Source of the DNA: SZUA-38 sp965212525
GTDB lineage: Bacteria > Pseudomonadota > Gammaproteobacteria > Xanthomonadales > SZUA-38
Direction of reading: 5' to 3'
NCBI GenBank assembly: GCA_965212525.1
Contig: CBDBVC010000032.1
Span: 62,001-126,000 of the forward strand
Length of the DNA stretch: 64,000 bases
Every line of letters begins with the position of its first letter. Position 1 is the first letter of the stretch. Of the stretch, positions 8,417 through 16,467 are shown one piece after another. The translations under genes and the position numbers were made by a program. Below the pieces are notes generated by a model. That model made no database searches, had not been told where the DNA came from, and was given only the letters and a program-made list of their open reading frames with translations.

Positions 8417-9674
8417 TGCCACCCATGTATTTCTGAAGCGCCTCGGGAATGACGATCGATCCGTCGGCCTGCTGATAGTTTTCCATCACGGCAATCAGAC
8501 TCCTGCCCACGGCCAGACCCGAACCGTTCAGCGTATGCACCAGATCGGGCTTGCCGGTTTCCGGGTTTCGCCACCGGGCCAGCATGCGTCTGGCCTGGAA
8601 ATCACCGCAGTTCGAGCATGAGGAGATCTCACGGTAGGCTTGCTGACCTGGTAGCCAGACTTCAAGGTCATAGGTCTTCTCCGAGTTGAATCCCATATCA
8701 CCCGTACACAACACAACCACGCGGTACGGCAGTTCCAGCAATTGCAGTACCTTCTCGGCATGACCGGTCAGTTCTTCAAGCGCTGCAACCGATTGTTCTG
8801 GTCTGACGATCTGTACCAGTTCGACTTTCTCGAACTGATGCTGGCGAATCATGCCACGCGTATCGCGTCCGTAACTTCCCGCCTCCTTGCGGAAACAGGG
8901 TGTATGGGCCGTCACTTTCATCGGCAACTGCTCAGGTTCGACGATTGAATCGGCCACCAGGTTGGCCAGCGAGACTTCGGCGGTCGGAATCAGGTACCGC
9001 GGGGGCTCCTCATCCGTCTGGAAGGCATCGTCAGCGAACTTGGGCAACTGCCCTGAACCGTACATGGTGTCCTGATTGGCAATCAGTGGCACATTCATCT
9101 CGGTGTAACCATGCTCTTCGGTATGCAGGTCGAGCATGAACTGAGCGATGGCACGGTGCAGCCGAGCCAGATCACCCTGCAACAGCGTGAATCTGGAACC
9201 GGCCATGTTTGCGGCCACTTCACTGTCCATGCCGCCCAGGCGTGATCCCAGATCGACGTGATCAAGTGCCTCGAAATCCAGTGTTGGTGGTGTTCCCCAT
9301 GAACGAACCTCGACATTGTCATTCTCGTCCTTGCCGTCGGGCACGTCTTCTGCCGGCAGATTGGGCAACACGGCCATGAAATCGTGCATGGCACTCTGGA
9401 TATCAGCCAGTTCTGCTGCCTTCTGATCCAGTTGCGAGCCGATTTCACTGACGGCATCAAGCAATGGCTGAATATCCTCACCGCGAGCCTTGGCCTGACC
9501 GATGGACTTCGATTCGGTCTTGCGGCGATTCTGCAATGACTCTGTATCCAGCTGAATCTGCTTTCGCTGCTGTTCGAGTGTCTGGTATCGCTCGATATCA
9601 AGATCGAGTCCGCGCCTGGCCAGATTGCGTGCAATCATCTCCGGGTCATGACGGAATAATTTGGGATCTAGCAT
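8400..9674 (-). CDS. serS: Seryl-tRNA synthetase
   Basis: 424 residues, close to the 430 of E. coli SerRS. It charges tRNA-Ser with serine in the cytoplasm and also supplies Ser-tRNA for selenocysteine where that pathway exists. Residues 1-110 form the long antiparallel coiled coil that grips the tRNA variable arm. Class II motif 2 lies around 260-285 (CFRKEAGSYGRDTRGMIR) and motif 3 near 385-400 (LNGSGLAVGRSLIAVMEN). The serine pocket stretch LIPTAEVSL is at 228-236. The gene converges with yccA and is 1.8 kb from a tRNA-Ser gene. Confidence 0.98.
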   Translation of the reverse strand: MLDPKLFRHDPEMIARNLARRGLDLDIERYQTLEQQRKQIQLDTESLQNRRKTESKSIGQAKARGEDIQPLLDAVSEIGSQLDQKAAELADIQSAMHDFMAVLPNLPAEDVPDGKDENDNVEVRSWGTPPTLDFEALDHVDLGSRLGGMDSEVAANMAGSRFTLLQGDLARLHRAIAQFMLDLHTEEHGYTEMNVPLIANQDTMYGSGQLPKFADDAFQTDEEPPRYLIPTAEVSLANLVADSIVEPEQLPMKVTAHTPCFRKEAGSYGRDTRGMIRQHQFEKVELVQIVRPEQSVAALEELTGHAEKVLQLLELPYRVVVLCTGDMGFNSEKTYDLEVWLPGQQAYREISSCSNCGDFQARRMLARWRNPETGKPDLVHTLNGSGLAVGRSLIAVMENYQQADGSIVIPEALQKYMGGKTKIA

Positions 9675-9748
9675 GGTGGTTCCGAATCGTGTAAGACAAA
9701 CCGTGCATTGTCCGCAAATCGGATGGCTTTTACCACCCTGCCGAACGA

Positions 9749-11032
9749 TTATTTGCGGTCAAGATCCGGATAACGTCGTGATCGAATATAGTCAAGTTTT
9801 TCCCTGATACGACTTTCAAGACCCCGGTCAACCGGCCTGTAGTACGAGACCGGTGTCATGCTCTCGGGAAATCCGGTCTGTGACAATGCCACGCCCTCGT
9901 CCGAATCGTGGTCGTACTGATAACCCTGGCCATAATCGAGTGTTTTCATCAGGCGCGTGGGTGCATTCTTCAGGTGATTCGGCACGGCATGTGACGGCGA
10001 TGAGCTGACCTCGCTGCTGGCTGCTTTGTAGGCCGAATAGACCGCATTACTCTTGGCAGCAACAGCCAGAAACAGGACCGCCTGCGCTATGGCCAGCTCA
10101 CCCTCGGGTGACCCCAGACGTTTCCAGGCATCCCAGGCATTGATGGCCATCGTCAGAGCACGCGGATCGGCATTGCCGATGTCTTCCGATGCGATTCGAG
10201 TCAATCGTCGGCACAGATACTCGGGATCACATCCGGCATCAAGCATGCGGCAGAACCAGTACAATGCCGCGTCCGGATCTGATGAGCGAACACACTTGTG
10301 CAGTGCCGAGATCTGCTCATAGAACACATCGCCCTGTTGATCGAACTGTCGGTACTGACCTGACGTCACACGCTCCAGATCATCCTTGTCCAGCTGACCA
10401 TCCTCATCAGCATCGATGGCCATCTCCAGCATGTTGAGCGCACGCCGGGCATCGCCATCGGCTGCAGTCGACATCGCTTCGAGTATGGCATCGCTGACGG
10501 CAAGATCGGGTGATGTCTGCTCAAGTGCCCTTCTCAGTGCACGAACAATATCGCTGATCTCCAACGGTTTGAGAATGAACACCTTGAGGCGTGACAGCAA
10601 CGCCGAATTAACCTGAAATGAGGGGTTTTCGGTGGTGGCACCGATGAAAGTGAACAGCCCGGATTCGATGTGCGGCAGGAATGCATCCTGCTGTGACTTG
10701 TTGAAGCGGTGCACCTCATCCAGAAACAGCACGGTTCGTCTGCCCTGCTGCTGGTTTGCCGTGGCCGTTTCAACGGCCTTGCGCACATCCTTGACACCAC
10801 TGAGCACGGCAGACATCTGAATCAGCTCGGCATCGTAGTGCCGAGCGATAATGGTTGCCAGTGTGGTCTTGCCGGTTCCAGGTGGTCCCCAGAAAATCAT
10901 CGACTGCATGATGCCGTGATCAAGCAGTGCTCTGACCGGCCTGCCGGCTGCCAGCAAATGCTGCTGCCCCACCATGTCGTCCAGGGTTTGCGGTCGTATA
11001 CGGTCAGGCAGCGGTTGAACCATGGTGTTCAT
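9749..11032 (-). CDS. rarA: Replication-associated recombination protein A (RarA/MgsA)
   Basis: 427 residues, clamp-loader-like AAA+ ATPase that acts at stalled forks and DNA ends together with SSB. The Walker A motif GPPGTGKT is at 49-56 and Walker B LFLDE with sensor HRFNK near 102-110. The C-terminal tetramerisation region carries the family stretch YQYDHDSDEG. ATG at 11032 or the ATG three codons later (MVQPLP) could be the start. It lies 28 bases after lolA and upstream of serS, the common ftsK-lolA-rarA-serS order of Gammaproteobacteria, probably one operon. Confidence 0.97.
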   Translation of the reverse strand: MNTMVQPLPDRIRPQTLDDMVGQQHLLAAGRPVRALLDHGIMQSMIFWGPPGTGKTTLATIIARHYDAELIQMSAVLSGVKDVRKAVETATANQQQGRRTVLFLDEVHRFNKSQQDAFLPHIESGLFTFIGATTENPSFQVNSALLSRLKVFILKPLEISDIVRALRRALEQTSPDLAVSDAILEAMSTAADGDARRALNMLEMAIDADEDGQLDKDDLERVTSGQYRQFDQQGDVFYEQISALHKCVRSSDPDAALYWFCRMLDAGCDPEYLCRRLTRIASEDIGNADPRALTMAINAWDAWKRLGSPEGELAIAQAVLFLAVAAKSNAVYSAYKAASSEVSSSPSHAVPNHLKNAPTRLMKTLDYGQGYQYDHDSDEGVALSQTGFPESMTPVSYYRPVDRGLESRIREKLDYIRSRRYPDLDRK

Positions 11033-11060
11033 CGATCAGTGATTCGATCCGGTCTGGTGC

Positions 11061-11768
11061 TCAGAGCGAGTCCTCGTCGACAGACCACTGTGATGCGTCC
11101 AGGTCATCAATTCCCAGTACATCGACGCCGGGTGGTGGAATGAACTGAAAACGCGTCAGATCCACATCTGCCTCGAGATCGATTTCTGAAAACCGGATCA
11201 GTGTCTCCTGTCCAAAGCCGTCACGGATTGCCACGGACGTCAGCAGTGTCTGTTCAAAACCAAGGTCAACGTATTCCAGATCACCGCCGGATCTGACGGG
11301 CAGCAGGCGAATATGCGTCATCTCCGGTGTGTCGATAAGATACTGGCTGTCAAACAGCTCTGACAGTCGCTCAGGCTGCATCAGCACCGTCAGTGGCGAC
11401 TGTTCGATGGTTCTGGCCTGGCTCTTGACGGTGATCTGTTCGAGTTCGATATCGTAGTGCCAGATCTGCTTGCCATCAGCCACGATCTGCTGCGGATAAT
11501 CGCCGACATAGTCCCAGCGGAAATAGGCCGGTGCCAGCAGACGCACAGTACCGCTGGAGTATTCCACTGTCCTGCCTGATTCATCAATCACGTTCTGTTC
11601 GAACAGGGCACTGAAGTTCTTCAGCTGTTCTGAGCAGATCATCAGTCGGTCATGCGCACTCATGCCATTCTGTTCAGGTTCCTGTTCAGCCATCAGATCG
11701 GCCTGCGAGTCAGCCGGCAGCCACAGCATCATCAGCAATGTCAGAATCGTGCAGAATCGGGTTGTCAT
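11061..11768 (-). CDS. lolA: Outer-membrane lipoprotein carrier protein LolA
   Basis: 235 residues with an N-terminal signal peptide (hydrophobic TILTLLMMLWLPADSQA). LolA is the periplasmic chaperone that takes lipoproteins from LolCDE to LolB. The motif SSGTVRLLAPAYFRWDY matches the family's G.(L/V)...P..FRW segment, and AD.Q..W.YD... also fits. An insertion of about 20 residues after the signal peptide (LMAEQEPEQNGMSAHDR) lengthens it relative to E. coli LolA (203). It follows ftsK by 105 bases and precedes rarA by 28. Confidence 0.92.
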   Translation of the reverse strand: MTTRFCTILTLLMMLWLPADSQADLMAEQEPEQNGMSAHDRLMICSEQLKNFSALFEQNVIDESGRTVEYSSGTVRLLAPAYFRWDYVGDYPQQIVADGKQIWHYDIELEQITVKSQARTIEQSPLTVLMQPERLSELFDSQYLIDTPEMTHIRLLPVRSGGDLEYVDLGFEQTLLTSVAIRDGFGQETLIRFSEIDLEADVDLTRFQFIPPPGVDVLGIDDLDASQWSVDEDSL

Positions 11769-11873
11769 GGCTTGATAAGCCTCCTGTTTGTTTGAGATGA
11801 GTCTATCAGACGCGGATGAATGGTGGCTGACTGATCATTTGCGTGTATTCGGCTCGATCTGCCGACCTTTCGT

Positions 11874-14192
11874 TCAATCCTTGGGAGGCGGAGGTGCCAG
11901 TACCTCTCGGGTTCCATTGTGCTCAGGCGGACTGACAATGCCTGCAGCCTCCATTTCCTCCACAAGCCGAGCTGCGCGGTTATACCCGATGCGCAGCTGG
12001 CGCTGCACACTCGAAATCGAGGCGCGGCGTGAGGATGTCACGATATAGACCGCCTTGTCATACAACTCGTCGCCTTCACTGCTGGCATCGGGCAATCCAT
12101 TGTCACCGACACTGACGCCATCGGCCATGACCTGTGAATCATCAAGGACATCTTCCAGGTAATTTGGTTCAGCATGCTGTTTCAGGTATTTGACCACGGC
12201 ATGAACCTCGTGATCATCAACGAAGGCGCCATGGACACGTTCCGGTGTACTGCTGCCTGGTGGCAGGAACAGCATGTCGCCATGACCCAGCAGCTGTTCT
12301 GCCCCCATCTGGTCAAGAATGGTTCTGGAGTCGACCTTGGAGGATACCTGAAAGGCGATACGGGTGGGCACATTGGCCTTGATCAGCCCGGTGATGACGT
12401 CAACCGACGGCCGCTGGGTGGCCAGAATCAGGTGAATACCGGAGGCCCGCGCCTTCTGCGCCAGCCTGGCAATCAGCTCTTCCACCTTCTTTCCGACAAT
12501 CATCATCATGTCGGCAAATTCATCGACGATGACGACGATCTGAGGAATGCTTTCCAGTGCCGGCACTTCAACCGGTTCTTCGGCAAGCTCCGGTTGCTGA
12601 AACAGTGGATCAGGAATCGGTTTTCCGGCCTTGGCCGCATCAGCGATCTTGCGATTGAAACCGGCAAGATTGCGTACGCCCAGTGCTGCCATCAATCGGT
12701 AACGACGCTCCATCTCCGCAACACACCAGCGCAGTGCATTGGCGGCTTCCTTCATGTCGGTCACTACCGGTGCCAGCAGGTGTGGAATGTCCTCATACAC
12801 CGACAGCTCGAGCATCTTGGGGTCGATCATGATCATCCTGACCTGATCGGGTGTGGCCTTGTACAGGATGCTGAGGATCATGGCGTTGACGGCGACCGAT
12901 TTGCCCGAACCAGTGGTTCCTGCGACCAGCAGATGTGGCATCTTGCCGAGGTTGGCAACCACAGGTTTGCCACTGATGTCCTTGCCAAGACCCAGGGTCA
13001 TTGGCGAGCGGGCATCATCATAGGCACGCGACTGGATGATCTGGCTCAGGTAGACAATTTCGCGGTTGGTGTTCGGTATTTCCAGACCGATCACCGATTT
13101 GCCTGGAATCACATCAACCACGCGAACACTGGTGACTGACAGACCGCGTGCAAGATCCTTGGCCAGATTGGTGATCTGACTGCCCTTGACACCGGGTGCC
13201 GGCAGCAACTCGAATCTCGTGATCACCGGGCCCGGAACGACTTCAACCACCTCGGCTTCGACCTTGAAGTCAGCCAGTTTCAGCTCTACCTGACGTGCCA
13301 GTGCCTCCAGCGTTTCCTCGGAATAACCGGACTTCTGTTCGGGCGGTTCATCCAGCAGCGATAATGGGGGCAGACTGCCCGCCGGGATCGAGGTAAACAG
13401 CGGCATCTGTACTTCGCGTGCCTTGCGGATCGATCGCTCGGGTTTCTTCGCCGGTGCCTTGATCTTGCGAGGTGGCTTGCTCTTGCGACGCTCGGAATCT
13501 GCCTTGCGACTCTCGACGCGAGCCTTTCTGGCATGGCGTCCTTCGCGCCACTGGCTGAATCGTTCCCGCAACTCGCCCATGCCGCCGAACAGCGCGATCA
13601 CAAATCCACCCAGCCGATCCATCAGCCCCGTCCAGGAAAGCCCTGTAAACAGGGTCAGGCCTGCCAGAAACAGCGAAAGCAGCACCAGTGTTGCCCCTGT
13701 GCTTCCCAGTGCAGAGAGCATCAGCTCGCTGATGAACTGCCCGGTGATGCCACCGCCACCCTCGGGCAATGTCATGGCAACGTCACTGAAATGGATCTGC
13801 GCCAGCGCAGTACCGGCCAGCAAACCCACTGCAAACCCAGCCAGAAGAATGACCTTTTCAGTGCGGTTCCCCGAGCTGGCCTTGCGCTCACGAATGATCA
13901 GCACGCCCGCGTAAAGAAGGATCAGTGGAAACAGATAGGCCAGTAAACCGAACAGGATCAGGATAATGTCCGCGACCCAGGCACCGACCAGTCCACCGGT
14001 ATTGCGTATACCCTCATTCTGACCGGAATTGCTCCAGCCAGGGTCACTTGGGTCATAACTGAGCAGACAGATCAGCAGATAAAAGGCCAGCGGTGCAATC
14101 AGGATGAACGCAGAGATACGCAGCCGGGCCATGATGTGCTGGGCTATCGGTGCATTGTCCTGGGAAGCCTTTTTGGGTTGAGCCTTTGTCAT
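11874..14192 (-). CDS. ftsK: DNA translocase FtsK
   Basis: 772 residues. FtsK anchors at the septum, pumps DNA and activates XerCD recombination at dif. The N-terminus has about four membrane segments (residues 25-200). A short basic linker (about 215-270) replaces the long linker of E. coli FtsK, so the form is like that of Pseudomonas or SpoIIIE. The motor has Walker A AGTTGSGKS near 420-428 and Walker B IVVIVDEFADM near 550. The C-terminal winged-helix gamma domain (about 708-772) that reads KOPS ends in APPPPKD. It is first in the ftsK-lolA-rarA-serS group and divergent from trxB. Confidence 0.97.
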   Translation of the reverse strand: MTKAQPKKASQDNAPIAQHIMARLRISAFILIAPLAFYLLICLLSYDPSDPGWSNSGQNEGIRNTGGLVGAWVADIILILFGLLAYLFPLILLYAGVLIIRERKASSGNRTEKVILLAGFAVGLLAGTALAQIHFSDVAMTLPEGGGGITGQFISELMLSALGSTGATLVLLSLFLAGLTLFTGLSWTGLMDRLGGFVIALFGGMGELRERFSQWREGRHARKARVESRKADSERRKSKPPRKIKAPAKKPERSIRKAREVQMPLFTSIPAGSLPPLSLLDEPPEQKSGYSEETLEALARQVELKLADFKVEAEVVEVVPGPVITRFELLPAPGVKGSQITNLAKDLARGLSVTSVRVVDVIPGKSVIGLEIPNTNREIVYLSQIIQSRAYDDARSPMTLGLGKDISGKPVVANLGKMPHLLVAGTTGSGKSVAVNAMILSILYKATPDQVRMIMIDPKMLELSVYEDIPHLLAPVVTDMKEAANALRWCVAEMERRYRLMAALGVRNLAGFNRKIADAAKAGKPIPDPLFQQPELAEEPVEVPALESIPQIVVIVDEFADMMMIVGKKVEELIARLAQKARASGIHLILATQRPSVDVITGLIKANVPTRIAFQVSSKVDSRTILDQMGAEQLLGHGDMLFLPPGSSTPERVHGAFVDDHEVHAVVKYLKQHAEPNYLEDVLDDSQVMADGVSVGDNGLPDASSEGDELYDKAVYIVTSSRRASISSVQRQLRIGYNRAARLVEEMEAAGIVSPPEHNGTREVLAPPPPKD

Positions 14193-14411
14193 CGGCGGTA
14201 ATCGTGTTTGCTGTTATTGTAGTTTGCAATCGAGTGTAACCAATCGTCCCGGGTCATGCCAGCGGTGCTTGGTCACACGTCAATCTCTGGTGTTTTTCGA
14301 GTGCAGCAACATGGTGCATCCTGATGCCAGCCAAATGGGGCGCTCATCTCTTGAATATCCGACTCGCTTGCCCCATTGTTATGTCATCAATCAACCGCAT
14401 CAGGACCTTCA

Positions 14412-15359
14412 ATGACCACTGAAAAACACTGCCAATTACTGATACTCGGTTCCGGCCCGGCTGGCTACACGGCGGCAGTTTATGCTGCACGTGCCAATCT
14501 CAACCCCGTGATGGTTACCGGCCTGCAACAGGGTGGTCAGCTGACCACCACCACCGATGTGGATAACTGGCCTGGTGACGATCAGGGGGTTCAGGGTCCC
14601 GAACTGATGCAGCGCATGCTGCAGCATGCCGAACGCTTCAATACAGAGATCATCTTCGATCACATCCACACGGCGGATTTGTCGTCCAGGCCGTTCAGAC
14701 TGACTGGAGACAATGGTGTGTACACGGCCGATGCATTGATCATCGCTACCGGCGCAACCGCAAAATACCTCGGCATTCCTTCCGAGGAAGCCTTCATGGG
14801 CCGGGGTGTTTCGGCCTGTGCCACCTGTGACGGTTTCTTCTACCGTGATGAAAAGGCACTGGTGATCGGTGGCGGCAACACGGCAGTCGAGGAAGCGCTG
14901 TATCTGTCCAATATCTGTTCACACATCACTCTGGTACACCGCCGTGACAGCCTTCGCGCCGAGGCCATCCTGATTGACAAGCTGATGGAAAAAGTTGAAA
15001 GCGGTTCGATCAGTATCGAATGGGACCATGTGGTGGATGAAGTTCTCGGTGATGACTCAGGTGTCACCGGAGCCCGCATCAAGCATGTCCAGACCGGTGA
15101 GACCAGGGAACTGGAAGCCAAGGGCTTCTTTGTCGCCATTGGCCACACGCCGAATACCGACATCTTCGAAGGTCAGCTCGAGATGGACCACAAGTTTCTG
15201 GTGCTCAAGGGCGGATTGCGTGAATTCGCAACCCAGACCAGTGTCGAGGGTGTGTTTGCCGCCGGTGATGTTGCCGACCAGGTCTACCGTCAGGCGGTGA
15301 CATCGGCTGGATTTGGTTGCATGGCTGCCCTGGATGCCGAAAAATTTCTTGACCAGTAA
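14412..15359 (+). CDS. trxB: Thioredoxin reductase
   Basis: 315 residues. It uses NADPH and FAD to reduce thioredoxin. The FAD motif GSGPAGY is at 13-19, the redox pair CATC at about 136-139, the NADPH motif GGGNTAVEEA near 155, and the C-terminal FAD contact AAGDVAD follows. I chose ATG 14412 because AGGA lies just upstream and the protein then starts as the family does; an earlier ATG at 14376 would add twelve unconserved residues. It precedes aat and infA, a known gene neighbourhood. An 8-base inverted repeat lies in the leader at 14334-14377. Confidence 0.97.
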   Translation: MTTEKHCQLLILGSGPAGYTAAVYAARANLNPVMVTGLQQGGQLTTTTDVDNWPGDDQGVQGPELMQRMLQHAERFNTEIIFDHIHTADLSSRPFRLTGDNGVYTADALIIATGATAKYLGIPSEEAFMGRGVSACATCDGFFYRDEKALVIGGGNTAVEEALYLSNICSHITLVHRRDSLRAEAILIDKLMEKVESGSISIEWDHVVDEVLGDDSGVTGARIKHVQTGETRELEAKGFFVAIGHTPNTDIFEGQLEMDHKFLVLKGGLREFATQTSVEGVFAAGDVADQVYRQAVTSAGFGCMAALDAEKFLDQ

Positions 15360-15419
15360 ACAGCGGGAAAATCACACGAACCGTAGACAGTCACTGCTGA
15401 AACCGGTCGACATCAGCTC

Positions 15420-16100
15420 ATGATCCCGTGGCTGGACAGTGACCCTGAATCAGGTTTTCCGGATCAGGCGACTGCACTCGATGAACCCAACGGATTGCTC
15501 GCCGCCGGTGGCGATCTCTCGGTCGATCGACTGGTGGACGCCTATTCCAAGGGCATCTTTCCGTGGTTTTCCACTGGCGACCCGATTCTCTGGTGGTCGC
15601 CTGATCCACGACTGATTATCCGCCCGGAAACAGTACATGTTTCGCGAAGGCTCAATAGAAAACTGGCGTCGGAGCGCTTCAGAATCACGATCAATTCAGC
15701 ATTTGCCGAGGTCATAGAAGCCTGCAGTCAACCCAGGAACAATCAACCGGGCACCTGGATCCTTCCCGTCATGAAGACCGCCTACATGCAATTGCATCAG
15801 GCCGGTTACGCTCACAGTCTCGAAGTCTGGCAGGAGGACAAACTGGCAGGTGGCATCTACGGTGTCGCCGTGGGACGGGCCTTTTTTGGTGAGTCGATGT
15901 TCCACCATGTCACGGATGCTTCGAAAATCGCTCTCATCAGTCTCTGTCGCTTACTGCATGAACGGGACTTTGGCCTGCTCGACTGCCAGGTGGATTCGGC
16001 CCACTTGCGCAGCATGGGAGCGTACACCATCTCACGTCAGGCGTTCTGCGCCGAGCTGAAATCACTGACAACAGCCGATCAACACAGGCTGACACCATAA
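15420..16100 (+). CDS. aat: Leucyl/phenylalanyl-tRNA-protein transferase
   Basis: 226 residues (E. coli 234). Aat transfers Leu or Phe from tRNA to N-terminal Lys/Arg of proteins, creating N-degrons. Family motifs are present: the N-terminal PNGLLAAGGDLS stretch, YSKGIFPWF, WWSPDPR, GVAVGRAFFGESMF and the LDCQ motif. The clpS and clpA genes, which read those degrons, lie just across infA on the opposite strand, so the whole N-end rule pathway is encoded within 4 kb. Confidence 0.96.
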   Translation: MIPWLDSDPESGFPDQATALDEPNGLLAAGGDLSVDRLVDAYSKGIFPWFSTGDPILWWSPDPRLIIRPETVHVSRRLNRKLASERFRITINSAFAEVIEACSQPRNNQPGTWILPVMKTAYMQLHQAGYAHSLEVWQEDKLAGGIYGVAVGRAFFGESMFHHVTDASKIALISLCRLLHERDFGLLDCQVDSAHLRSMGAYTISRQAFCAELKSLTTADQHRLTP

Positions 16101-16164
16101 GCCATCAAGGTGGCATCCTGGTGCCGGTACCGATACAATACGTTTTTAACTTCGTGGAGACAGT

Positions 16165-16383
16165 ATGGCAAAGGAAGACGTCATAGAAATGGAAGGTGTG
16201 ATTCTGGACACACTGCCCAACACCATGTTTCGGGTTGAACTCGAAAATGGTCACATCATCACTGCCCATATTTCGGGCAAGATGCGCAAGAATTACATCC
16301 GGATCCTGACCGGAGACCAGGTCAAGGTCGAGATGACACCCTACGACCTGAGCAAGGGACGCATCACCTACCGCATGAGATAG
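16165..16383 (+). CDS. infA: Translation initiation factor IF-1
   Basis: 72 residues, exactly the E. coli length. A single OB-fold protein that occupies the ribosomal A site during initiation. The sequence MAKEDVIEMEGVI and the closing YDLSKGRITYRMR are near-invariant in the family. GTGGAGA lies upstream as ribosome binding site. A possible -10 (TACAAT, 16134-16139) suggests its own promoter in addition to readthrough from aat. Confidence 0.98.
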   Translation: MAKEDVIEMEGVILDTLPNTMFRVELENGHIITAHISGKMRKNYIRILTGDQVKVEMTPYDLSKGRITYRMR

Positions 16384-16467
16384 ACATCGGGTTGGATTGG
16401 TGCAATGACGCATCGATCCGCTACCAGACCTTAGCGACATCTGCTGACGACACCGAAACCAACCGAT

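Noticed and set aside
12174..13139. A 321-codon plus-strand frame opposite ftsK
   Set aside because: Antisense to the ftsK motor domain, with no recognisable protein features.
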